Shown here: one piece after another, positions 23,366 to 32,942 of the stretch | Position numbering within the stretch: position 1 is the stretch's first letter | Layout: each line of letters begins with the position of its first letter | From: Mytilus trossulus | Lineage: Eukaryota; Mollusca; Bivalvia; Mytilida; Mytilidae | Assembly (NCBI RefSeq): GCF_036588685.1 | Contig: NC_086374.1 | Coordinates: 64,974,457-65,038,456 of the forward strand | Length of the DNA: 64,000 nt | Reading direction: 5' to 3' | The notes under the pieces: model-generated | What the model saw: only the letters and a program-made list of their open reading frames with translations | Database searches by the model: none | What the model was told of the DNA's origin: nothing | Translations under genes and position numbers: made by a program

Positions 23366-24794
23366 AATGAGTATGTTTGTGACTTTAAATACAATAGTAG
23401 GCTACAACCAAAACAGAGAACCTTATCAATCCACTTTCATCATAAAATGGAAGAGAAAAGATTATGCATATTGGATTAGGATGCATATATTGAACAGCAG
23501 TATACTACTGTTGCCTTTATTTACAACTATATGTTTCTATCCAACCTTCAAAATGAGACAAAACCATAACTTATTTGAAGCTTTTAAAAGCCCTGGCAAG
23601 ACAAGTTTGCATCACATCAGCTTAATGGTTTCAGACAATTTGAAATGTTTGGAAAATGAGTAAATCATGTTTGAATCATTATACAAGATGTGTTATGAGA
23701 ACTAACGATACAACTCTTCATCCCAGTCATAATGTGTAAAAAGAAAACAATTATATACATAAGATAACGTTTGATTAGAAAACTAAAGAAATTAAAGTAT
23801 AATATGTCGTCCTTATTGAGCCTTATAAACAAAGCCGTGTTCTAATTGCACAAAATATGTTTGACGCATGTGAACAAACTTTCTGTTTATATTTGATTAT
23901 TTTCATTGTTAGACAGTAAAATATATTTAGCAGCAGGTACTTCCGTACATTTCGACCTATTAGAATACTGCATTTGTCCTTTTAGAATCGAAATAATTCC
24001 GTCATGTTCTGTGCTCATTTTTTTAACATGGGTAGGCATTATATTTGTCGAGATTTTCTAAATAAAAAACATCATTATTTCAGTTGGATGAGCACCCCAG
24101 ATTTTTTTTATTATGGTTTAATGCATTTTTTAATATGAAACTATTAAACTATTGTTATCATTCAACAATAAATAAACAGAAAACATAATATAACTGTATT
24201 TCAAACTTTACATATAATAACAAATCATACATATACATAAACTATTTTGTTAACAATGGCATTACTAGTCTCGATGCACCAGAGTTATCGTTCTTACAGC
24301 CAACATTACAGTAAAATGAAATAGATAGATAGAATGTCTCGAAAATCACCAATTTTATTATATCTGCACCAAATGTCAGTTCTGTGAACTCTTTACAATG
24401 ATTGAAACTGAAAAATAGATAAAAGGAAACATGAATTTCAATCAATTGCAAAAACGAGTAAAAAAATAGAAAAACAATGGTGGTCTTCCTCTGTCGTTAA
24501 AATTGATCTACTATCAAGTGTAATATCTTAGATGTCACATTTGGATGACAGGTGGTCCCTGTAAGACATTTGTGTACAGCTTACAATGATTCATTAGAAC
24601 AATTGAGGCTTGTTATTGTAACTGACTGTGTTGTTCACTGCTATTTCTTTTCTTTCTTATATTTTTTTTTCAATTAAATCAGCCAGGTATCAGTGGCTGG
24701 TGGTGCCAATTGAACTATCAAGTATGTTTAGTACTGCCAGTTATCCTTATATAGAAATTATTATAAATTAAGGAATGTATCTCCCTCATGCAAA

Positions 24795-24990
24795 GCTCTG
24801 ATTCCTTTTAGGATTTGGCTATACTTTTTTGGGCCTTTTGGATGATAGCTCTTCATCTTTTATATGAGCTTTGGATTTCAAATAGTTTGACCACGAGCAT
24901 CACTGAAGAGACATGTATTGTCGAAATGCGCATCTGGTGCAGAAAAATTGGTACCGTTAATGTTATTATAGATAGAGTTATCATTAACCG
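24795..24990 (+). repeat. dispersed repeat related to family A
   Basis: Carries GAGCATCACTGAAGAGACAT, CGAAATGCGCATCTGGTGCA and TTGGTACC, the same arrangement as the GAGCGTCACTGATGAG ... GACGAAACGCGCGTCTGGCG ... TGGTACC core of family A, but clearly a distinct subfamily. Confidence 0.5.
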
Positions 24991-25022
24991 TCCATATATA
25001 CTTATTTATATAAAAGTATAAC

Positions 25023-25103
25023 TTTGCAATTTTTCCACCACATTTGTCTGTGTAAGCTTTTTAGTTCTTGATCTGACCATATCTGCATGGTCACTTTAGT
25101 TTT
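25023..25103 (-). pseudogene. VAMP4 pseudo-exon in the duplicated segment
   Basis: Homologous to the intact VAMP4 exon at 36201-36280. It still reads GTGACCATGCAGATATG and CAGACAAATGTGGTGGAAAA, but it has an in-frame TAA near its 5' end, an extra base (AAAAAGCTTACACAG against AAAGGCTTACACAG) that shifts the frame before the MWWK motif, and GCAAAG in place of the GTAAG donor. No matching TM exon or C-terminal exon is present nearby. It is a dead by-product of the duplication that copied the TIR-BIR gene. Confidence 0.85.
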
Positions 25104-25218
25104 CTTTAAATAAAACTTTTTTTAAAGATTGATCTAACAAAGTTATAATTGTTATTGATGTAAAAGAAATCTTACCATGAATATTTTGTAAATGTGGTTT
25201 TGTCTACATGATCGCTCT

Positions 25219-25370
25219 CAGGGGCGGATCCACTCATTTGTAAAAGGGGGTTCCTAACCAAGGATGAATGGAGGTTCAACCCTACGTCCCCACTCGAATG
25301 CATTGGTCGTCCAAAAAGGGGATTCCAACTTCCAAACACCCTCCCCCCACTCCCTCCGGATCCGCCACTG
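25219..25370. mobile_element. short TIR element (CAGGGGCGGATCC ends)
   Basis: Begins CAGGGGCGGATCCA and ends GGATCCGCCACTG, a terminal inverted repeat of about 13 bases, over 152 bases in total. These end sequences are typical of hAT-derived MITEs. No clear target duplication is visible. Confidence 0.7.
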
Positions 25371-25429
25371 GCTTTTTATCACAAATTTAATAAATTCTAA
25401 AACAACTTAAGAATAAATTGCTTTGACGA

Positions 25430-25510
25430 GAGCAGCTGAATACGACCACAGAGATCCAACCCTGAACAGTTGGGACAAACTTGGAAACAGTATTCGCGAT
25501 TAATACAGGT
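25430..25510 (+). repeat. fragment of dispersed repeat family F (head)
   Basis: GAGCAGCTGAATACGACCAC then CAACCCTGAACAGTTGGGA matches the head of the long element at 48697-50020. Confidence 0.6.
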
Positions 25511-25752
25511 CTGAATTATGATTGTTTTTAAATATTTGACACATAATAGGTTTCTGACAAAGAACAACTGTAGTTTTAAAAGTATAAAAAAATAGTTTTA
25601 CCCCCTCTTTTTACCCCCCATTTTCTTTTTAATGTATGAAATCTTGAGAAAACCGGTCCCCCAATATTTTCTAACCTCAAATCCTTTTCAAAACAAACAA
25701 CTTCCTTCAAGATATGGTCATTTGCCAACGTAAATTTCCAACGGAGTTTCAA

Positions 25753-25847
25753 TTTAATACTGTTATGATTTATTTAAATGGGATTTTATTGTTGAAAACT
25801 TTTCAACCATAAAACCCCATTTAAATAAATCATAACAGTATTAAAAT
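25753..25847. repeat. near-perfect hairpin, arms about 45 bases
   Basis: TTAATACTGTTATGATTTAT and TTAAATGGGATTTTAT on the left are mirrored by CCCCATTTAAATAAATC and ATAACAGTATTAA on the right, with a loop of a few bases around 25798-25802. It is a palindromic MITE or a hairpin of recombinational origin. Confidence 0.85.
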
Positions 25848-26048
25848 GAAATGACACACATAATCATAGCTAAAATTAATATACAGTTTGTACCTTCATC
25901 AGCATTTAATAGTAACTTTAAAAATAAACTGACAGCTAATCACCTCAAGACAATACAACATTTCTTTACAACAAAACCATTGTAAGGAAGGTAACTCGTA
26001 ATGCCAAAAAAAATTATATTGATTACAAATAATGAAATTTATTACCAC

Positions 26049-26395
26049 AGATAGTTATCAAAGGTACCAGGATTATAATTTAGTACGCCAGACGCGCGTT
26101 TCGTCTACATAAGACTCATCAGTGACGCTCATATCAAAATAGTTCTAAACCAAACAAATACAAAGTTGAAGAGCATTGAGGATCCGAAATTCCAAAAAGT
26201 TGTGCCAAATACGGCTAAGGTATCTAAGAAAATCCTTAGTTTTTCGAAAAATTCAAAGTTTTGTAAACAGGAAATTTATAAAAATGACCACATAATTGAT
26301 ATTCATGTCAACACCGAAGTGCTGACTACTGGGCTGGTGATACCCTCGGGGACGAAACGTCCACCAGCAGAGGCATCGACCCAGTGGTGTAAATA
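26049..26395 (+). repeat. dispersed repeat family A, best copy
   Basis: Runs from GTTATCAAAGGTACCAGGAT through CAGACGCGCGTTTCGTCTAC, GAGCATTGAGGATCC and GGTGATACCCTCGGGGACGA to CGTCCACCAGCAG. A second, truncated copy follows head to tail at 26396-26560. The 76-residue frame at 26166-26396 is not a gene. Confidence 0.75.
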
Positions 26396-26560
26396 GTTAT
26401 CAAAGGTACCAGGATTATAATTTAGTACGCCAGACGCGCGTTTCGTCTACATATGACTCATCAGTGACGCTCATATCAAAATAGTTATAAACCAAACAAA
26501 TACAAAGTTGAAGAGCATTGAGGATCCAAAATTCCAAAAAGTTGTGCCAAATACGGCTTT
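26396..26560 (+). repeat. dispersed repeat family A, truncated tandem copy
   Basis: Restarts with TTATCAAAGGTACCAGGATT immediately after the previous copy and breaks off after GTTGTGCCAAATACGGC. This indicates either insertion into a preferred site or a tandem duplication followed by truncation. Confidence 0.7.
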
Positions 26561-26904
26561 CGAACCTTTCGATTTACACTATCATTATTATATAATATAT
26601 ACTTCCAACACAGTATTTGATTTTTTTTAGAAACAGCAGACAACTTTACCTAATTTAAAAGCAATGTAGGAGGAAGTAATTGAAATATAACATTGTAACT
26701 ATCATTTTTTTCTAAATTTCATGTTAATTAAATCAAACAAAACAAATTATATAGCCTAAGGAACAAAATGTGGACCAGTTAGAAATTGAGGCCAACACCA
26801 AAATACACATTTAATTCAGCAAATGAAAAAAGGTAATACTAATAGCGTGAAAAATAGCAATACTTAATAGCAAAAAGTCCAAACATAAAGGAAGCTTTCT
26901 CAAA

Positions 26905-27545
26905 ATCAACAAAGAGCAGTTATCCAAAAATATTGTTTTCTTCTATAGCTTAATTGTACAAAATCTATTTTATAAAGATCCAAAGACCAATACTTACGTA
27001 ATACTAGTAGTCCATAAACTAGGAAACCCTTATTTTCCCCTTTTTTGCCCATAATCCCTACATAGTTGGAGCCATAACCCCCAAGGCCAATCCTAACCAT
27101 CCGTATGTGGTATGGAAACTTATGGTACAATTTCAGAGAGATCCATACACTGTTCAACCAGTTATTGTCTGAAAACTAAAACAAAGGCTTATGTTGGCCC
27201 CTAATTCCTGTTAGGACCCTAATTCCTATTGGGACCATAACCCCAAAATCACTCTCAACCTTCCTTTTGTGGTTTCAAACCTTGTTTTTGAATTTCATAG
27301 ATTGTTATCAGTGGCGGATCCAGAAATTTTCATAAGTGGAGGCCCACTGACTGACCTAAGAGGGGGCCCGCTCCATTCAGTGATTCCCCATATAAGCAAC
27401 CAAATTTTTTTCCCAAAAAGGCCCCCCCCCCCCTAAATCCGCCTCTGGTTATTTACTTCATAATATACTCAAGTTATCAATCGGATGACGCTGATGCCGC
27501 CGACAACGACTACGTCTGGCAAAACAAGCGTTGGACGTCAGATAA
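26905..27545 (+). repeat. dispersed repeat family F with nested MITE
   Basis: Contains the family's degenerate internal units (CAATTTCAGAGAGATCCATA, GTTATTGTCTGAAAACTA, CCCTAATTCCT, GGGACCATAACCCC) and the GACGCTGATGCCGCCGAC end. It is interrupted at 27309-27447 by a CAGTGGCGGATCC / AATCCGCCTCTG element. Compare 48697-50020. Confidence 0.65.
27309..27447. mobile_element. short TIR element nested in family F repeat
   Basis: Begins CAGTGGCGGATCCAG and ends TAAATCCGCCTCTG. GTTAT flanks it on both sides, compatible with part of a target duplication. It shares its ends with 25219-25370. Confidence 0.65.
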
Positions 27546-28869
27546 TCTCGGACTAGGTATTTATCAAATATGAGAATTTCAGACAAATCGATGTACATAA
27601 ATTTGAAAACTAATTACCCTTTAAATCTCCATTCATTCAGTCAGTGATTTTTAAATTAAACTACCCGATATTTACGACCCAGTTTGTTATTGAACCGATT
27701 ACGAATCCTTATAGTGCGGAGTTGGCCGACAATCATTGTTTGAATTAATCACTGCATTCTTTGAGGATAAGGTGAGTACTCCATGATGTAGTAAAAACGA
27801 TATGATATTAGATAATTTATCTAATCAATTGAACGAAGCACTGGTATCTAATCAATTTCCAAAGAGGTCAAGCACTGACATGATTTTATTTGTTGTTTAC
27901 GTAGTTACATTTCTGAACACTATTTATGTTTCGAACCCCGTATGTGTTAAATATATTTACAGTAGTATATATTCTCTATTTAGCTTGTTTATTCCTCTTT
28001 TAAAAGGATATAGCCAAATTAGTAATAAGACATTTTTTTTTAAATATTTCTAAAAGCGATATCGATTTATGACTTTGAACAGCGGTATACTACTGCTTTA
28101 TCACATATTTTGTACTGATATGTACGTTTTTGCATGGCCAATAATAGCCGGAAGTCAAAATTGGTTATCAGCCCTCAAAATCCATATCAAGCCCCCGAGT
28201 TTAACTTCCGGTGACCTGTCAATCAAAGGCTACTTGTAAACAAGTTAAACACAATGGAAAGAAATTTAGAAAGTTACAAATGTGCTGTAGAAGAATTTGT
28301 AATGTAACACTTTAAAGTCGTTTAATATTTGCAATTCTTAGAATTAATATATTTATTGTTAATTTATTTCTAAAACTTTTCACAAAACGTTGTTAACCAA
28401 CTGTGATACGAACTTTTTTTAACTCAACGGCACAGTGATACATTTATTCATTGTTTTCGTTAAATATCTTTTTGATTTTTGATGAAATATCAAACATAAT
28501 TTGGTGTAAGCTATTTGTTTTCTCCTGCTTGAAAATATGTGATAAATAGATTATAACATGTCATTTTCCATATGGCTGCCATGTAATAATCTATAACTTC
28601 ATCCCATCTCCCTTGTTCTAACAGTAAATCGGAGTCGGATCATCCCGACCAAATCACCCAACTTTGAGTTCTTCATACTTCTTTTGTTCTGTAAAATTTT
28701 GTCGGGAGTGTCAAACATACAATAGTTAATAAAAGTTTTCCGCAACTTTTGTCGGTCGCAGGCGTGATAAGAAACGAGAAACGACAGGAATGGAAACAAT
28801 GGTGTACAAAACACTACATGTAAAATGATTACAAGTACAAACTCCATCAAAACCGGGGATGACAAAATG
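27546..28869. other. no gene seen
   Basis: AT-rich sequence. It includes a short GAACAGCGGTATACTACTG block at about 28078-28096 shared with 3.7 kb and 23.5 kb. No exon is supported. Confidence 0.4.
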
Positions 28870-29330
28870 AGTACCGTAAGTAAAAGACGGTCATATCTCC
28901 AAGTCACACCCTTAGTGTTATACCTGAGACAATATCTTGGTGCTGTCAAAATTGAGGAATAAAGAGCGGGATTGATGCTACGACAGTTTTGACACAGATA
29001 TTCCATCATGGTCAACCAATTCAAGATGGACAATTAATTCATAATGGCGTCCATAAATCTTACGAAGAAATAATTTCAATTTTACCACTAGCAACCAATG
29101 ATTCAATAGCGTCCTATAGTAAATTTATAGCAAAAATATATACGTTGCATTATGCTAGAAAACTTAATCTCTAGAAAACCGTGTCCTGGAGATACATTCT
29201 TATATGCAAACGCTGCTGGATTGGTGCTTCATAGAAATGGAAAGTTCACATTCTTGAAAGCTGAAATCATTTTTGATCGAAGTTTAGTTTTCAACCGACT
29301 GTCATTATTAATTCTAACTGAAATTCTAAA
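28870..29330 (-). mobile_element. Penelope-like element fragments
   Basis: 29150-29330 aligns with 2215-2400 (shared CATAGAAATG(G)AAAGTTCACA and the AACCGAC(T/C)GTCATT-like blocks), and 28985-29110 aligns with 20945-21060 around ATGGTCAACCAA. Order and orientation match a minus-strand copy with the reverse-transcriptase end to the right. All frames are broken. Confidence 0.55.
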
Positions 29331-29389
29331 TATGATAGACTTAAATGTGTATCTGTGGTTTGGTGGGGAAATGCGTTCAACAGTCATAA

Positions 29390-29615
29390 AAATAGTCAGC
29401 TATAAAAGGCCCCGAAATGGCAAATGTAAACAATTCAAACAAGAAAACTGACGACCTAATTCATGAACAAAATAATGAACGAAAAAAAAAAAGTAACACA
29501 ATGAATTACAGGCACCTGACAAGAGACATGCACATACAGAATGTGGTGGGTGGTTAATCATATTAGCGGGCGCCTAACCCTCCCCTGACCGGGGACAGTA
29601 GTGTTACCGTACAAC
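29390..29615 (-). repeat. dispersed repeat family B, inverted copy
   Basis: Reverse complement of the family B 5' part, with TATAAAAGGCCCCGA, GAATTACAGGCACCTGAC and the GCGGGCGCCTAACCC start. Confidence 0.65.
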
Positions 29616-29829
29616 TGAAGAACAAACTCTAAAAATCTGTTGAAAAGGATTATCTCATCATATCTTATCTTTTTCCGTTCCTAAACAAGATATACGAATC
29701 TACATTGGCAATCATTTTATAGGAAAGAAATAAAAAAAAATCGCCAAATCTTTCTTTAAATTTAGAATAAGGAACACTAATGTTAAGACTAGAGAAACAA
29801 CTACTTCTATTGCACAAAAAAATGCTTAA

Positions 29830-30042
29830 ATGTATGTGACATAGAGGGAAAGATACCAGTGAAAATTCAAACTCATGTCTAAAATAAATTAACATGGCTT
29901 GAAAAGAAAACTTTGACACAAACATACAAACAAAAAACAACATAGAAAACAAAAGGCTGAGCAACACAAACCCTACCAAAAACTGAGGAGATCTAGTGCT
30001 CTGGAAGGGTATGCAGTTCCTTCTCCACATGTGGATCTTTAC
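29830..30042 (-). repeat. dispersed repeat family E, inverted copy
   Basis: On the minus strand it contains CCACATGTGGAGAAGGAACT, TTTTTGGTAGGGTTTGTGTT and AAGCCATGTTAATTTATTTT in the same order as 1950-2120. The 132-residue open frame at 29665-30063 reads through it and is rejected as a gene. Confidence 0.65.
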
Positions 30043-30245
30043 AATTTTATCTGTTTCACTCATCTCTTGAGTATTATCTCACCATGCAGTACTCTCGCAA
30101 CTAGTTTTGATAGATGTAACAAGACTTATAAAGACGTTGCGAGAGCATGTTGTGATGATATAATGGAATATTCGTCAAAATATATATATACATGTGCATT
30201 AAATCTTATTTGTCACTAAATAAATTAAATTCATTTTCTTTTTAG

Positions 30246-30372
30246 TCACAGAGAATACCGGATATCTGCGGTAACTCGACTCCGTTTAATCCAAATATAT
30301 TATAAGGTGTTTGCTTCATCTGAATCTGGACGTAAATTTAAGCGATTATCAAACGATACACAAGAAAAAGAA
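30246..30372 (+). other. probable 5' part of the second TIR-BIR coding exon
   Basis: A strong acceptor (TTCTTTTTAG, AG at 30244-30245) precedes a stretch that is open in frame with the ATG at 30373. It reads through HREYRISAV and VFASSESGRKFKRL into the TIR domain, and the nearest upstream in-frame stop is at 30226, before the acceptor. This suggests the protein has an N-terminal extension encoded partly here and in an earlier exon. The homologous leader of copy 1 is not open, so the extension is not conserved between the copies. Confidence 0.5.
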
Positions 30373-31941
30373 ATGTATGATGTGTTTATTGTATATGATG
30401 ATAAAGATGTGTTTACTCAAGAAACTCTTGTTCCTGTTTTCGAAAACCAGAAGCTAGAATATTGTTCATTTTATGATTTTCCCGGAAAGACAAAACATAG
30501 CATCTTAGAATCATTAGACCCCTTTCCTGATAAAATACTTGTCGTTATATCGGACGAGTTATGCCAAAATGAAATGGAAAAATATGCTATTGCATATATT
30601 CTGTCGTATGCCTTCCATATTTACGGAAATGCCAGTAAAATGTTTAATCACGTTATTTCTTTTATAACTAGTGGATCAATAACTATAAAGAATGGTTTAT
30701 TTCAACTGTTGGAAACTACTATCATTGATTACAATTCAACAGCTGCCATCAAGGATCTTGTATCAAAAATCAGATTAAAGCTAATGCCATTTTGTAACAT
30801 TCTAGCTAAAAATGACATCGCTGGAACTTTAAGTTTGCATGGATTAAGCTTAAAAGTTTTACATTCACAAATATTTGGTCTAATAATTTCATCACAAAAG
30901 CTCTGTTTACAAATCGACTTGGATGAATATTTCAGATATCGACAAAAACATCAAGATCACAAAACTGTAGATGTTTTGGGACAAAGTGACGTTCTGAGAA
31001 GCCCTGAAACTAAAGTTTTTATCATACTTAACAACAGCTCGAATAAATTTAAGAAAGCTGTGTCTAATATTTCTAACATTTGTTCATCTTTAATTGGCTC
31101 ATGCAGCGACTTTAAACGTTGGAAACTAGCATGTTCTGTTGCAGGAAAGTATGGTTCCGCCGAAGAAAACTTTTTGACGAATATTTACCCAAATGTGTGG
31201 TATGAAGTTACAAGAAACGCTGTTACTAATATTGTGCAACCACGTTTTGAAAAATACAGTAGTGATGAAGAAAGGAAGAATTCATTTCCAACAGCGTGGA
31301 TTAAAAGTGATCTAGATCAGGTTAACAAAATAGCCCATGCTGGTTTTTTCTATCCAGGAGTTGGATCAAATGGACAGTGTTACTCTTGTGGCTGTTTCCT
31401 CTCTAATATACAATATCATACAAATCTTCAAACATATCATGCTTCCCAATATCCAGAGTGTAAGTTTATCCAGCAAACTTTATCAGAGGATGAAATACAG
31501 AATGCAATTTCACAGTTCAATAATGTTGATAAAAAATTGTCTATTGCTTCTAACCTTGAAAAAATATATTGTACTTATGAATCCAGATTGGAAACATTTA
31601 ACAGATATAATATAAGTGTATTGGATGTAAATAGAATAGCAGAAGCTGGATTTTATTGTGTTGCTTTAAATATTATTCAGTGCTTTAAATGTTGTGTTAG
31701 ACTCTTTCGCATTCCACAAAATGAAAACATTTGGGCAATACATGCAAATATATCTCCAAAATGTCTGTATATGTACGAAAAGAAGGGAAATGAATTCATA
31801 TCAGGTATGCATGATTCTAAGAAACATTCAATTTGTCCAGAGGGAACAATTATAACAATTAAGGGAATGCATGACAGTACTCAAACAGGCACTGAAGAAG
31901 ACAATACAAACACTGAGGAATATTTTTTCAGACCATGGTAG
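30373..31941 (+). CDS. TIR-like + two BIR domain protein, copy 2
   Basis: 522 residues from this ATG, most of them identical to copy 1 (21563-23143), with the same layout: TIR-like domain (YDVFIVYDD, CSFYDFP, KILVVISDELCQNE), unassigned central region (KVFIILN strand), BIR 1 with CYSC ... HASQYPEC, BIR 2 with CFKC ... HANISPKC, and a tail ending in FRPW. Both BIRs keep the C-x2-C-x16-H-x6-C zinc spacing. The two ORFs have stayed open while flanking DNA diverged, which points to selection on both. The frame is open 5' to an acceptor at 30245, so the true start may be in an earlier exon. A candidate AATAAA lies at 32417-32422. The gene converges on VAMP4, whose stop codon is about 1.0 kb away on the other strand. 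Confidence 0.88.
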   Translation: MYDVFIVYDDKDVFTQETLVPVFENQKLEYCSFYDFPGKTKHSILESLDPFPDKILVVISDELCQNEMEKYAIAYILSYAFHIYGNASKMFNHVISFITSGSITIKNGLFQLLETTIIDYNSTAAIKDLVSKIRLKLMPFCNILAKNDIAGTLSLHGLSLKVLHSQIFGLIISSQKLCLQIDLDEYFRYRQKHQDHKTVDVLGQSDVLRSPETKVFIILNNSSNKFKKAVSNISNICSSLIGSCSDFKRWKLACSVAGKYGSAEENFLTNIYPNVWYEVTRNAVTNIVQPRFEKYSSDEERKNSFPTAWIKSDLDQVNKIAHAGFFYPGVGSNGQCYSCGCFLSNIQYHTNLQTYHASQYPECKFIQQTLSEDEIQNAISQFNNVDKKLSIASNLEKIYCTYESRLETFNRYNISVLDVNRIAEAGFYCVALNIIQCFKCCVRLFRIPQNENIWAIHANISPKCLYMYEKKGNEFISGMHDSKKHSICPEGTIITIKGMHDSTQTGTEEDNTNTEEYFFRPW

Positions 31942-32942
31942 TCATAAAACAGGTCATTAGATAACAGAAACATGTGGGGATAGCATGGCAAATGCAACAA
32001 TTTTATTTGGATAACCCGGTCCTTAACTTATGTTATTTTATGTATTGTTTGACTGTTTAAAACACTTTACCCTTATATAACATATAATTAATACGTATAA
32101 TGAGTATGTGTTTGTAACTTTATACACACAACATCCAAAACAGAGGACCTTATATATAAACATTCTTCACAAAATGGAAAAAAGATTATGGATATTGGAT
32201 AAGGATGTGGATGTTTTCGACTATAGGTCACTATACAGCCTTCCACAATGAGACAAACCCATATCTTATTCTAAGCTTTAAAATTCTGTGGCATGACCAC
32301 TTTGCTTCACATCAGTTTAGCGGTTTCAGACAATTTTTGATGTTTTGAAAATGACCAGAGTATTTTGTGTTTGCATCATTATATGTTTAAGATTAATGTT
32401 CGTTGCTAGAAAATATAATAAAAATTTCATTTTTTTATCTTGATCCTTCTTAACTGGTATTTAGTTTTAGTTTCTGGTCATTTTTAATATTTTATATTAA
32501 CAATGTTCATAAAAAAATTAATTAAATTTTTTAATCATGCTAACATTTTTTTAAAAGAGTTGGATAAGTATCAATTTTGTTTTGTTTAATATGGCCCATT
32601 GCATTTTTCAATATAAAACTATTGTTATAAATAAAACATAGTTAAGCATAAAACATAATATAACTGTATATTCAAAATTTACATATAATAACAAATCATA
32701 CATATACATAAAATGTTTTGTTAACAATGGCATCACAGTAAAATGAAATAAATAAATAAAATGTCTCGAAAATCACCAATCTTATTATATCTGCACCAAT
32801 GATCAGTTCTGTGAACTCTTCACAATGATTGGAACTGAAAAATAAATCATAAATTTTAATCAATAACAAAAAATAAATAGAAAATATGAAAATTCTGTCT
32901 GCAAGAGAGTAAGAAGAAGCAAATGTTTAAGATAATCTCTTA

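Larger units (their letters stand above)
23144..25022. other. duplicated 3' flank of the TIR-BIR gene
   Basis: Noncoding sequence colinear with 31942-32900 and then directly with 35520-35670 and about 36200. Blocks such as ATAACAAATCATACATATACATAAA, AATGTCTCGAAAATCACCAA and GTAACTGACTGTGTTGTTCA recur. The stretch equivalent to 32900-35500 is missing here. A candidate polyadenylation signal AATAAA is at 24061-24066. Confidence 0.75.

Noticed and set aside
28599-29033. 144-residue minus-strand ORF
   Set aside because: It overlaps decayed Penelope-like sequence and shows no domain I can recognise.
29665-30063. 132-residue minus-strand ORF upstream of TIR-BIR copy 2
   Set aside because: It reads through dispersed repeat family E.
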